NCBI RefSeq assembly: GCF_037975245.1
Contig: NC_092569.1
Coordinates: 28,226,168-28,290,167 of the forward strand
DNA from: Apostichopus japonicus
Taxonomy: Eukaryota > Echinodermata > Holothuroidea > Aspidochirotida > Stichopodidae
Length of the DNA stretch: 64,000 nt
Direction: 5' to 3'
A model generated the notes under the pieces. The model was not told the DNA's origin. It saw only the letters and a list, made by a program, of their open reading frames with translations, and did no database searches. Below are positions 35,212 through 48,219 of the stretch, piece by piece. Position numbers and translations under genes: made by a program. Each line of letters begins with the position of its first letter. Position 1 is the stretch's first letter.

Positions 35212-38200
35212 TTGCTTGAACTTAATACTGCAGCCACTGCAGCTAGATATTACTGTAATGCATGAAACTGTGTCGTATATGCAGTAAGTGTGTAACCCTC
35301 TTAAATACCAAACTACACATACTGGATAAAGCCTGAATAAATTCACCATTCACAGTTACGGTAGCAGGGATTAGCAAATACCTGAGTATGTAAACTTTTG
35401 TGTACATAGCAGGCAGTTTGAAAGGGGGATCTGAGGTGTTTTCCCGTAAAATGGTATTATTCAGGACAGTGTACAAGAGCTGCTTTATACAGACTTTACT
35501 TACTTTTTCCCCTTTGCCCGATTAGCATAGCATGCATTCACTGTACTGCAATGCCATATATACTGGATACATGATTCCAACATGAATTAAGTGAATTATC
35601 ACACCTTCAGATTCACTACATCATTCATGAACTAAGTTCATTCATTCATTCATTTGGGTCTTAACTGTTCATTATCACAAGGTTTAGAAGTACAGTACTG
35701 TATTCGTCAGTCTGTCTCTTAAAGGATTTATATACTGTACGTACAGCCAAAATATAAAGGAGTTATTAAGAGCCCTGCTGTTTAGATTGTATCCTTTAAA
35801 ATTAGCAAAGAAGCACTACCAGTGTGGGACCTGACACATCATTAAACAGTCCAAAGGCTATCAAACAATTTACCCAAACCTTAAGTGACAATTTGTGATA
35901 ACTGGCAACAAAGGGTTATAAACGGTCATCTGTTGACAAATAAAGCTAAATAAGTGCTGTAAAAAGACAATGTTTACAAAACTTTGCGACAAGTTGGCCT
36001 AATTATAGGTGTGGCAGACCTGTTTAACAAATGCTTATTTACAAAGGACAAAGTCTTTTTTGTTGTTATAATACTGTACTTTACAAATTGTGTTAAGACA
36101 TTGAACTGTAGGGTAGTGCAGTTTGGAAAGATGGTAACTTGTCATTGAGTTTTAAAGAACAAATCTCTAAAGAACTTTACATTAAGAGTTCAAACTTACT
36201 CTGAATTATGATAATTAATTGCTTAATGTTAAGGTAAAGTTGCACAGTGTTCCTGTGCTCCAGTACCACAGTATACTGTAAGGTAATAGTAAGAGAAACT
36301 GCAAGATACAAGCATTCAACATGGCTTACATAATTTATATAAAAGCTGTATGTCAGTGCATATACAAATTACAGACTTTAATAGTCATAATAACAAGTTG
36401 CCATTTAAACAGACCCAATGAATTACTGTACGTAGATAACACCACTGTCCTTTTAAGGCAGTAAGTTTAAATGCCATTAATGGTCTTTTTTTGCAGTTTA
36501 CTGGCTTGTTTGCAGAAACTTACATTACAAAATTTACCAACTCACTGTACTACTGAGCCTATAGATGCACAATGGTTGCAAATGTTGAACAAAGACACCT
36601 GGACACCATAAGTTGTTCTTTGTTGCACTATTTTTAGAACTTCCCTGTCCACTGTGCAATTAGTCACAAATGCTGTTTTGTCTAGCTAGACAAAGCTACA
36701 TTAGTCATGTATGTATGTAGCATGATAGCATAGATACTGACAGTTTTATGATTTTTATGATTTTTGTGCAATATATGCTGGTAGCTGTTTGCCAAAATGA
36801 TTAATAATTTTACCAAAACCACCTATTCAAGAATGAGATTGCACTTTATGAGCATGATTTAGACAGCTGAAGATTTGTTTACACCAAGTATAGCTTGATG
36901 AGCAAGAGAAATACAAAAGTCATTACTGTTAAGTACTGTACATAGTTAACTTCTCATCACAGTCATGAGATTTTCTCAATAACATTTCTAAGTGCTACAA
37001 ACTCTCCACCTCAGTAGAATGTCAATAGAACTCAAGTTCAATATTCTGACTTCTTAAACCAGACAGTACTTGGGAAATGGCTAAATTTATGGAAACAAGT
37101 TACCTACAGTATATAGTACACAAATGTACTATATACTATTATACTGCACACCAAGCTGCAGTTCCCTAAATATACAGGTCCGTAGATACTTCCTATAAAA
37201 CTCCAACAAAAATGAATGAAAATGTCCATGAAAGCTTGTCGCATAAAGTGAGCTTTAAGCTACTATTTAAAGGAGACACTAATAACCGTCTCAATTTTGT
37301 TAACCATTTAAACAGCAAAGGTTATGAAGCCTGATGATTCTAGGTCTAACCGAATTAATACAATGCTCGTTCCGACCAAATATGTACAGTATCTGTATGT
37401 ATACAGTAGTCCTAAAACACCAGTACTGTAGGGACTGCATACATACTAACTGTTAAGTTCTGACATACATGTGTATACATAGTTTTCAACAATACACAAT
37501 ACAGTTCACACTGTATGTCAGGGACAAATTTATCAATTAGTCAAACTGTGCAAATATATATATTAAGTACTGTACAGTACGCAGTTTTTGTACGTGAACC
37601 AAAAACCATAGATTAGAGATAGTATTTTGTAAGATACAAAATTAAAAGCCTTCGAAAGTAGAACACAAAATTTGAGCACTAAATAAATTATTCCCTGTAC
37701 TGTACAGGATATAATCTGGTATCTCATCTTAAACCGCTCTACGATGCAAAATGAGCAAATCGCTACACTTGAGTGCAAAGCTTTGTGTACTGGTATGCAG
37801 CTTTTGTCTGTACAGGAACACATGGTAATTTACTGTACATGAGACAAATTATGGAGCCTTCCAAACTGCTACACTAAATTATTCTCTGTTGTAGGTACAT
37901 GCTAGTACTGAAGACCTTTGCTAATCCTGGATACAGTATACTGTAAGCCTTAGCTGTGTACAAAGTGCAACTTATTATTCCATTCAGTAGCTTGAAGGAC
38001 AAATTTCTGAATTGTTTGCCTAGAAGATCTATTCTTTGACAGGCATCACTGAACTTCTCTCGACTTCTTTATTTTCTTCAAGATAACAGGGCTAGCAGGT
38101 CTGTGACGTTCTTTTTAAGAGCGTCTTACAGTTTTCCATGTACCACTACTCATACAGACCTACTGTACTGTCGATGCAGGCTAAACAGTTTGAACCTTCT

Positions 38201-38261
38201 CTGACTACTGGATAAAGATCATGAGGACTAAGTTATGTACTGTGCACTGAGTGTACATGTA

Positions 38262-38470
38262 TGTAAATGGGAGTCACTCCCAGATTAATGTCATCCAGTT
38301 ACAGAGTTGTTGACAATTAACAATTCATAATCATTCATGGATGTTAAATATGAATGTAAGAGACTGACTTCGGTCAGCTTGCGGCTTTGATAAGCCTATG
38401 AGGCTTCTTCGCGAGTTCCTGCTTGCAGGAGGGTCTAAAGTACATACAGACACAAACATACATACATAAA
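38262..38470 (+). mobile_element. 5'-truncated SINE with (CATA)n tail
   Basis: Reads GAGTCACTCCCAGATTAATG, then a body containing ACTTCGGTCAGCTTGCGGCT and TCTTCGCGAGTTCCTGCTTG, ending in a CATACA-rich tail. The same sequence lies inverted at 61390-61690, where a tRNA-like B box is also present. Confidence 0.7.
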
Positions 38471-41400
38471 TCAGTCCTCTGTCAAACTGAAAGTTGGAAC
38501 TGGTGATGGTTGAGTGAGTCTAGGGATGAGAGGAGATCAGTTTGTAATGACTACATGGCATGTACTCCTATGCCTAGAAATTTATGTTACTTACTTAAAA
38601 TACAAGCAAGTTGCTGGCACAGTAGAAACAACTGTTATAGTGGAGGGACTGCTAATGTTACAGAATAGCACAAAACTGTTCGTTCTGGGTTCATTATTGA
38701 CAGAGATCAAAAATGCATTGAAGAGATGTATGTATACATGTATGCTTAGCCAAATGTCTCAGTACTTAATTATTGGAAGGACTTGGCAACTTAACCAAGA
38801 TTATTGCACAATAGTTCAGGACCCAGTTTGCCAACTGTACTAAACTATACTACTAAACTTCAGTCACTGAGTGACATGCTGACATATCACAGCAGAATAG
38901 TATGTGATGTATTTCCCAGCATGGATAGGAAAGGAAATTAAAGTTATAATCATATAATTGATTCATCAAATTTGGCAAATTTCTTCAACCGTATCAGTAG
39001 AGGGAGACATATTTCATCATAGAATTATGAGGTTCCATTTCCATGACAAAATGAGTTTTCATTTCAAGTTAGCAAGTAAACAATTAATTGAAATAAACAA
39101 GTTGAATAGGTAGTCAAGGGGTTTCTAAGGTCTGCTGAAGGTCCCTTTCTCAAATTGATATAAAAATGATGTCATTCATTGTCTTCAAATTAATTAAATG
39201 GTATTTGAGAGATAACACTTCCAGGGAGGTACATAAGAGAGGTACTTGGAGATCTCTAGTCACCTGATCTCTCAAGCATTCACTCTTCTATTTTGATCGC
39301 CTGTGTGGGCTCCATCCCGGAATGGAAGATCACAATTTTGCGGGGTATGATCCTGAGAACACCATAGTTCACACTAATTGCTCTAACTCAAAACTATATA
39401 CTTGCTTCTAATTGTACAACTTAACAACATTTGTTTCTTTCTGTGGGTGATAACATCTCCATGGTTGCAACTAGCCTACATATACTTTCAGTCAATTCAT
39501 GACATGAAAGTGCTGACATTTAAATTTGCACAGAAGTAATGAAAGTCTAATATTAGACTTTATGATTTCTAGACAAACTTTAAATATCAGGTCTATCATT
39601 AATTGGTTTGTAACCTACTCAGGCTAAAACTAAACGGCAGAAACAGGCTGAAAATTCGAATGGAAAGATACAGGAATCAAAGTGGCTTATAAGGATGTGT
39701 AACTTACTTGTGGGTGTGAGACATGCACTCCCAACATTGAGATAAATTTAAAAAAAACTTCAATACTAATTTAGTAGTATACAAAGTCCCATTATTGGCT
39801 CCTCTCCCAACATAAGAGGAAGTCTATGCTTACAACGTCAGCACAAACTCACCTGTGCCTTCACACTTAATTGCTCAAAGCCTAACTTAGTATTATGTTT
39901 TATTCAAAGTAGGGGCCTAGACTAGGCCCTATTCTTACATGATTCATCAGACTGAGATCAATAGTAACTCTAGCCATTGTGAAAGTAGAACTGTGTCATG
40001 AAACTGTCAAGGGCCTTATCTCCATTATAGCTACTAGTAGTAGCAGTACTGTACTGTAATTTGCCTACGGCAAAAACAGTGGCTTAACATTAGTAACATA
40101 ACATCAGGTTAACGAAGTTAGAATTTTGTTATCTCAGCGATGGTTGGCCTTTCGAGTTAATGCAAAAACCCGGCATAATTTGGTGTTAAGTGTAGTAGGT
40201 TAACCGCGCTATAGACTAGATCCAATTTTACGTAGTCTACGGCAAAAATGCAAAGTTTTAATGTAACTCGCCTAACGTTAGGCTTGGCTTACGAATACGT
40301 TCTCGTTTGAACACCGGGTTATCGGAAATAAATTCAACAAACCTTGAACGTTGCTGTGCTACTGTAGGCTAGGCGATTTCTTCACATCTTTGTCGTTACA
40401 TCTTGAAATATCAGACGACTATTGTATTTTCGCTTAATCTTCGTGAGAAAATTTTATCGAAACAATATTAACGTTCTTCAGGGACAACTCAACACCATTC
40501 GTTCTTTTTGCAATATGTAAGACGGAAAACACCGGGCCTGAGTTGTACAGAAAACTAGGCTTAGTTGCCGGATTTACATGAAGACACTATAGATGTGTAC
40601 TACTATAGTGCATATAGTATATGTGTGGATAGGATAGGAGGGTGTAATGCCTTTGTACCACAAATAATAAAGCCAAGACGACTTTGTACGGAAGCATTAA
40701 ATGGCCATCATAATATTTATATTAATATTGTTAATTTGTAGCATTTCACACCTCTTGTGGTATTTATACCATAAAATACATGCACCTTTCACAATCTTGA
40801 CTTTTTCTTGTCAAAAAAAAATTCAACAGTGAAACATTGAATTCGTAAAATTTAAAAAAGTAGGAATTTGGACATTAAAAAATGGGCAATTTTAAATTCC
40901 TACCAGCGCTACCGTAGTATTTCAAGTTCTATTCTACCCTTACGACCCCGTCAATTTTCTGTCCCTCTCTTTCTGATAGTTGGTTAAATCCACTGGAGAG
41001 GAAATCTCTGTTTTCTTGTTTGGTTTTTTCGATTTTGTTTAACTCCTATTACCTGCTGTACTCCCAATATGTGAAGCAGTAAGCAATTAGGTAAAACCAG
41101 TATAAGTTAGTATCGCTCTATCGAAGCAGGCATCTCAAGCCGGTGGTTTGTATCGCTAAATGTGAAAACTACAGTCCATAGCATTTTGTCTGGCGAAAAT
41201 ATTAATTTCACAAATGTTGGTTATGTATTGGGCATGCATTTGACACCACAGACTGAATGATATAACCAGGGCAAGTCAACTGAATTGTTTATTTGTTGTT
41301 GTTTTTTTGTTCCTGGTCGGGGTGTTCTGATTTATATTTTAACCATTCATCCACATATGAAAATAACATTTATTCAAAGAGTTTCATGTTGACGAAATTC

Positions 41401-42259
41401 TAAATATCCAAAACTGCATTGACAGCTATACAAAATTTGCAGGTGTATCAGGCTTCAATTAAAAATAAAAAAGAAGATTATAGAACCTAGCCTTGCCTTT
41501 TGATGAACCATCTATACCCTGGTAGATGACATAACATACCACATATACTGCATGTGTCCGATCTAAACAGGAAACATCCTATAACATCTCGAGTTACATA
41601 ATATATATCTGAGGTGAGATTTTCAACTAGCAGTTTGAAAATATGATCTGTTCAAGCCAGCATTACCTTGTCTTTCAGCAGAATATCCATTTCATTTATT
41701 TTTATAATGCGAGGGGTTACAAATTGTTACTACGCCCAAACAGTGATACAGTTTAAAATATTAGGTAAACCAAACTGGATTTTGTGTACCGTCCGTCCAT
41801 GGCGCTGTAACGAATTATTCTTGGTAGTTCACTCCACTCCGATCGGTGTCATATCGGTCCGGGGAAGCAGTCGCTTGGCCAAATTTTTCTTTGCCAAATG
41901 CGATGAGCGATTCGGTCCTGTGATTGCGCCTGGCTGAGGGGAGGAAAATATAACAGCCGTAGCATTTTCCTTTTTTTTATGATGTTGGGAGACTCATTCT
42001 TGTCACTGAGCATACTCAGCAGAGTCTAGGGAACTTGCAGGAAATGTGGTGAGAAAATTACACGTAATTAAGCAATACATACCTCTTTCAGCCTCTGGAT
42101 AATTATCGAAAGAGAACGCTTGCTACATATAATGGTGTTCATCTTAGATCTCCACGCATGATTGTCTCATTATAGTGCGTTACAGCTTCATTTTGCAAGA
42201 CCAGAACTGGTTTCCGGACGGTCGGTAGTCTTGTTAAGACCCTAGTATGAACAGCCTAG

Positions 42260-43603
42260 CAGGGGCGTATCCAGGATTTTCCAATAGGGGGGGCGCCAGG
42301 CATGAATGATCGCCGTCCTGGGGGATGGGTCTAAGGGGAGGGGTGTACAATTTTTGCTTTCAAAGAAGGGCTGAAATGCAAAATGGTGTCATATGCATCG
42401 GCGGCGATCCGTACTTCCGAGTGGGGGGGGGGGGGATATGACCTTGTTGACTATCTAAGCATAGCGCCACCATGAGTTGGCGCGAAGCGTACAAGAAAAT
42501 TTTGGGATTAACAAACCCTCTAGATGGCCGGAAACGGCACTTCCCGAGGTTTCCAAGCGGCATATACCCAACTTTAAAATAGGGATGTCATGTCCGAAAT
42601 ATCTCATAATCAGGATCCAAAATACTTTTTTTTTAAATTTCGGTTGTTATTTTGGGAAAATTGCCCCTGTCAATCTTGTTTCAGGCGCAACGTTAGAATG
42701 TTCGAGAGCTCTGTTATATTATTCGATGAAGAAAATGGCCTCATGCAGGCTATTATAGGCCTATACACATGCAATACACAATTACACATAGTTACATTCC
42801 TAGGTACCGATTGCTAGGGCATCCAGGTGAAACGTGTATTAAGCATTACCCTGGTTACATGAGATTCTCAGCTGTTCGAGGGAACATGTACGTGTGTAGG
42901 CCTACTATAGGGTCTATATGATTACTATGAGGGTGCATATATGTACTATATCAATACCGTGGGCGCAATAATACATTTTGTTGTTATAGGGCCAATGAAG
43001 CCTACAGTCAACTATTTTTGCTTTATAAAGACGCTTTATTTGAAAAAATCGCACTGCGTTTATGGTAGGCGAGAAATGAAGCTAAAAAAGAGCCGTACAT
43101 TAACGAAGATGCATAAATGTAGGCATGAAAATATTCTTATCCCTGGCATTTGGTGGGGGGGGGGGGGATATGGTGCATTACATCCCCTCCACCCATTTTC
43201 ATGGAGGGATATATCCCCCCTCCACCCAGGATCGCCGCCCATGGCCATATGTGATCCATTTTTCGACCTTAATAATAAGCAACATTTCCAGTAAATATGG
43301 ACATAAAATGCACAATTTAGTATGGCTGGCATGTCATTTAGTGTTTATAGTGATAATACAAACACAATTACCACCTATGTTTCTAAAACTATTATGCCGC
43401 CGAACTTCGCCAGAAGCTTTTTTTGGCAAACAAAAAATAAAGCATACGGGAGGGGGGGGGGGTTGAGCGATCACCGACATCTCACATAAAGGTCGTCATC
43501 AATTTTTTTTTTTTTTTTTTTTGCTAAACTTTTTTTTTTTTTGGTGACCGCCAATAGGGGGGGCGCGCGCCTGTTGCGCCCCCCCCCCCTGGATACGCCC
43601 CTG
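42260..43603. mobile_element. Outer hAT-like TIR element (first nest)
   Basis: Left terminus CAGGGGCGTATCCAGG and right terminus CCTGGATACGCCCCTG are exact inverted copies of 16 bp. GCCTAG flanks both ends (42254-42259 and 43604-43609), shorter than the usual 8-bp hAT duplication, so the class is tentative. The block GATCGCCGTCCTGGGGGA near the left end recurs at 63677. Another element is inserted at 42396-43243. No transposase was found. Confidence 0.8.
42396..43243. mobile_element. Nested hAT-type element (first nest)
   Basis: Termini CATCGGCGGCGATCC and GGATCGCCGCCCATG are inverted with one mismatch, flanked by GTCATATG (42388-42395) and GCCATATG (43244-43251), an 8-bp duplication with one change. 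Long G-runs sit near both ends. An inverted copy of the shared module is at 42459-42545. It lies wholly inside 42260-43603 and so is the younger insertion. Confidence 0.78.
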
Positions 43604-44521
43604 GCCTAGTGACATCAGTATACCTTCCTTTTTTCACAAAGCTATTTTGCCGTGTACTGCCCAGAGAACGCCAGCGGCAACGCTTTCGATTGATACTAGT
43701 TTGTATCGGACAGGACCTCGGGCATGCAAAATACAGTGGGGAAAGCACATTCGTGGCAGGCAGAAACGGACTCTTAGGCTTGTACATTCTGCACGCGAGA
43801 AAAAGAGTATTACAAACGACTTGGTTAAGATTAGCCGTTGTGTGTGACCATTCGTTTCGCCCCTCCATACGCTATAGGGTTCCCGTTACTTCATGTAAAC
43901 TGTGCTAGCACTGTAGTACTCGACTTAAATCACCCAGGTGTCAATAATTTCAATATTTAGGATTCAGCACTCACAAACGCCATCCCAATTTCGGATACCG
44001 TGGTAGGGGTTGCAAGACACAGTGCACACATTTCGTATAACTCAGGTCTTCAGCTTCTTTTAACATGTGTTGACGTACGTTACGGTTTATTTTTTTAGTC
44101 CAGTGAAAACAATCCCATTTCCCTACCTTCCACCCCTCCCCTTCCCCTTACCCGTAGAAGCTGACACTTTAAAGAAAAACGCGTTACAGACGGTGACATG
44201 TGCCGTATCAACCTTCAAGTTGTGGTTTAGTTCGAATCAGATAAGTTCAGTAAGACAGGGTTGACCTTGCTGTTCCAAAATTTCCCATTACATGTACCTG
44301 TCCAAACCGGCAGAATGTTGGTCGAGAAAATATCATTTTTCAGTTCCAAAAAGTCGTTTTCCCATATTGGCATCGGAAAGTCACGTAATAAATCATTTAA
44401 TTAATCATAAATAAATCATAGTTTACGTGCTGACTATAGCTTAAAAGATCGATCTTAAAACATGTCGTAACATAGGCGTACGAGGCGGGGGGGGGGCAGG
44501 GGGGCAGACTGCCCCCCAAAT

Positions 44522-44672
44522 TTCCAGAGGACAAGAAATTCGGGCAAAAGTCCTGAAAAATTCGGGCAGCCTAAGAGGAGAAAAAAAATATATATATATA
44601 TACATTTTTTTTTTCTCCTCTTAGGCTGCCCGAATTTTCAGGACTTTTGCCCGAATTTCTTGTCCTCTGGAA
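44522..44672. repeat. Hairpin-forming inverted repeat
   Basis: About 65-bp arms (GAGGACAAGAAATTCGGGCA to GCAGCCTAAGAGGAG, then the reverse complement) flank a TA-rich spacer. Arms differ by a few bases. It lies inside the outer hAT-type element. Confidence 0.85.
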
Positions 44673-44877
44673 ATATATAAATATATAAATATGCAGTAGC
44701 TTGCCCGAATCTTTTTCAAATTTTTGCCCGACAATTCCATGATTTTCTTTATTTAGCATCATGATGCCCGAATATTTCCGTGTAACACCACCGTAAGCGC
44801 AGTTCATGATGCATCTGGGCTACCACGCTTTTTGCACGATCAATTTTTTTTCTAACTAGTCAATTGTATACCTGGAC

Positions 44878-45531
44878 CAAGGGCGGCGGAACCGGGGGGG
44901 CACAGGGGGAACGTGTCCCCCCCCCCCCCCACTTTACCTCAGGTTAAAAATATGCCTTTTTTCACATACAAATTGAGGTGCCTCAAGTTAGCAAGAGGCC
45001 AGGGAACCAGAATGAACACTCGGGAAGTGCCGTTTCCGGCCATCTGAGGGGTTTGTAAAACCAAAAATTTTCTAGTACGCTCCGCGCCAACTGATGGTGG
45101 CGCTCCGCTCAGATAGTCGTGCATACAACTTTGCAAATCCTGACTAAGCCCGTGACTTTTAATGAATTTCTGTGGGTCAAACTCAAAGCTATTTCAAATG
45201 GAAAAAATTTGTTAAGATATTAACAGGGAAAAAAAAATCTTATTCGGAAGATTCCTACATTAGCAACTAGCATGATTTCACCTCATTTTGTCTCAAAAGA
45301 AAACTTGTTCCTTGTTTCCCAATTTGCGCATTGGATATTGCAGTGCTAGTATGCATTTTTTTTGGGGGGGGGGGGCGTTGATGGAGTGATGTGTAAACAC
45401 AAATAAGATAATACAATAAGAGTTATAAATGGTACTAAATATAAGGCTGCATTAGTCCAATCGAATTTCTGCAAAGTGCCCTTTGATGTCGGTGCCCCCC
45501 CCCCAGATTAAAAGTGCTTCCGCCGCCCTTG
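44878..45531. mobile_element. Nested hAT-type element with 8-bp target duplication ACCTGGAC (second nest)
   Basis: Termini CAAGGGCGGCGGAA and TTCCGCCGCCCTTG are inverted copies (an adjacent base differs); perfect duplication ACCTGGAC at 44870-44877 and 45532-45539. It has a G-run/C-run near each end and carries the shared module at 45018-45115. It is inserted in the element at 44471-46076. Confidence 0.9.
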
Positions 45532-46892
45532 ACCTGGACATCCCCAACATGAGTGTATATAAGAAACATTTTCTTTTTCATGGATGGTGGGGGGGGGGGG
45601 AGTGCCTACAAGCCTAAAAGTGCAGGTTTATCATATTCTTTGTTATATTTTATACGTTTTTGTGAGACAAATTGCAGTCTCACCCGACACAGCGACATTA
45701 TCCCGCCTGTATGTTTTTCTGGAGGTAGCTGAGTACTGTGTTAAGTAAATAAGGTAACTAAATAGGAGCTTAAAAAATATACTGTCCCATTTTTCCCCTT
45801 CAAAGTGATGTTACCATTTTTTCTTCTTCTAGTTTACCAAATTTTTGGGGAAGTGTAAATTTCTAAAACGTGAGATTATAAAATAAAGAATGTTTAGATG
45901 CAACTTGCAAGGCTTCAGAAGTGCCGTTTCCGGCAATCTGAGAGGCATTGTTTGCCAAAAATTTTCTTGTACGCTACGCGCCAACCGATGGTGGCGCTCC
46001 GCTTAGATAGTGTCACGGGAACTTTCGGGCACAAAAAGTTCTGCCCCCCAAACTGAAATGGTCCCGTACGCCTATGTGTCGTAAAAAGAACAAGTCACGC
46101 CTGTACATGATTTGGTATACCGTGATACTGTAACGATCTGTGTCGACGAAAACAGATCCGTGTGTTAATAATAATCTCTCGAGGGAAGCTAGCCAGTGGA
46201 TGGGAGGGGGAGAGCCGGTGGCATTTTGCTCATTAGCCTACATACCGACAGTTTAGTGAAATTCTTAAATTACCTTTTAATTCTTGAAAGTGAATTTAGT
46301 TTTAAAACGTTCGTAGTTCAATTTCTCGAAGGAAAAGTACCTTCAAGTAGCCAACGTGCCTTTTTGCTGGAAAAAGGGCCGTTCTGTTGAACGTTCTCTT
46401 ACTAGAATTCGACATTCAACGTCGCGGAAAGTTAAATTTAAAAGAATAAAAAATTCGACATGAATCGTCGATAGTTTGAGGATAAATATGTATATACTCT
46501 TGAGATAAATTTAAACAAAATTATACAAAACAGTTGAAATTTCGAGGGGCAATTGAAGTTGAAATTGCTATATACACGCAAAAAAATGGAGTGTTGAATT
46601 TGAACACTTTCCAGGTGTAACCGTTCACCCTACACCTGAAGGGTTACTCTGACCCTGAGTAGGGTTACATGTTTCATGTAGCGTGTATTTTTTACACCTG
46701 CAGAAAGTGTACTTTCAGTTCGAGCATTCCGATTGGTCAAACCTCCCATCAGCTGAATTCTTAGTGCAAGTTAAGTGTTTAAACCACTGACAACATTTAT
46801 CGTTACTAAATGTACTATAGTAACCACGGCCATATATACGTGCAAGCCACATAACGTTACGTATTCAGTGTGCGATAACGAGCTACAATGGC

Positions 46893-48219
46893 ATGGAAAA
46901 TGACGTTATAGGAGACTGGGGCCTGGAAGAATTGATTGAAAAATTTGGAGGTATGTTGTGATATGATGTAAGTGAAAGTGAAAAGAACGAGATATGCTTA
47001 GAGACCCACGACTAAGTTGGGTAGACGAATGCATTTGAATCGCTTGCGTTACGTAGACCTAACGTTAGAGTCATACGATAAGTTAATATAATAGGCTAGG
47101 TGCTGTTTGTCATAGTCAACTCATAATTGTCAACGAATCTGTGTAACCTACATACAAGTAAAATTAAACGGAATTGCCTACGGACGGACGGAGGACTTTG
47201 GTCTAGGCCTTTTATGTAACCTAGTGCATTCTATTCCTTTTGGGCGTTAACCGTAACTTCGTATACCCTGCGAGTCACTTTTTTAAGTAGTAGTAGTACT
47301 AGGCCTATTATATACTTCTAGGCTATTTCAAGGCATTGCATTTTTAATAGCATCGGGCATGGGCCTATAGTTACGCTGGTACTATGTTTAATAAGGGATA
47401 AACATATATTCATGTAATGCAATATATAATTACCACTAATTGCCATTTTAGCTTGTAAGTTGTAGCAAGTAGGCCGAAGCTGATGTGGATCGGTGATACT
47501 TTTAGACCTAGGCCCAACTATAATTTAGCAATATTATGGATGTGATCTAGCTGTTATAGTTCATAGCCATCTACACAATTGCATACAATGGGAGTGAACA
47601 TTGTTTTAAGCATTGTTAACATGATGCATTGGTTGTAAAAGTTGCCTACATTGTCTGATGAAAGTTTAATGCAAGTTCCTGTTTTGACAAGGAATCACAA
47701 TAGGCCATCTGGCTTTCTAGTTTCAAACGTGCTTGAAGAAGACAACCACAACTGATTAAATTGTGTGCATTTTCTTTAGGAATGTCAATGTTTTGTGAGG
47801 GGTACATGTAAATAACTGCTTATGCTCCAAGAATGTTTTAACACAACTTCATTATGATGGGAAATTTCTTTTCTTTTCTTTGTTACTAAGGTAGCATCAA
47901 CTTGGAATTCTATATGCAAAAGATTTCAGCAAGACCTCAGCAATATGTGTTACTTCTTGGAGGAAGCAAAATACATCCTTAGCAGTCATTTGTGATCATC
48001 GAGAGACATGCCCTACCCCAGAGGACATTTATGAAGCCATTGATGTTGCGTCAAATCATTCTACATGTTAAATCTGAATTATACCAAATTGCAAGTTTCG
48101 GTGCCTGGGAATTTTTCCAAAAAGTTGTCAACCAGTTGCCTGGTGGTGTGAAGTGCAACCAGATTCGAGATTTTTATGCTTACCGTGCCAACAAAAAAGA
48201 CAAAGTAACTGCAGTTTAG
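46893..48219 (+). pseudogene. SAMD3-like cargo gene remnant inside the TIR element
   Basis: A first exon candidate at 46893-46950 encodes MENDVIGDWGLEELIEKFG with a following GTATG donor; the W.LE.LI.KF pattern is like the start of SAM domains. A second stretch (about 47890-48219) is one frame, SARPQQYVLLLGGSKIHP, an in-frame TAG, then QSFVIIERHALPQRTF ... GAWEFFQKVVNQLPGGV ... FYAYRANKK and a stop. As I remember them, SAMD3-like proteins common in fish and corals end with a similar 'LLLG.....F.v.e..aiPq.t...a.d......f....YP..W.Fl..vv' domain. The central exons were not found and the stop codon indicates decay. The assignment is tentative. Confidence 0.45.

Larger units (their letters stand above)
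31667..42250. other. Long AT-rich non-coding region with dense GTAC palindromes
   Basis: Apart from the SINE at 38262-38470 and the structured element at 35035-35211, I see no gene or family here. Short frames are scattered without coding character. The sequence is unusually rich in overlapping TACTGTA/TACAGTA and GTAC strings, especially 29985-38170. It may be a 5' intron of the ICAP-1-like gene or intergenic. Confidence 0.5.
44471..46076. mobile_element. Outer hAT-type element with 8-bp target duplication TGTCGTAA (second nest)
   Basis: Termini CATAGGCGTACGAGG and CCCGTACGCCTATG; perfect duplication TGTCGTAA at 44463-44470 and 46077-46084. Total 1606 bp, of which 654 bp are an inserted element. 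It contains TTCGGGCA repeats, a long hairpin at 44522-44672 and the shared module at 45917-46014. Related in terminus and interior to the MITE at 13101-13432. Non-autonomous. Confidence 0.9.

Noticed and set aside
41668-41937. 89-codon frame in CpG-richer sequence
   Set aside because: Composition change is noted but no domain, splice site or conserved motif supports a gene.
43609-43908. 99-codon frame beside the hAT nest
   Set aside because: No family pattern, overlapping alternative frames, and no splice or start context.
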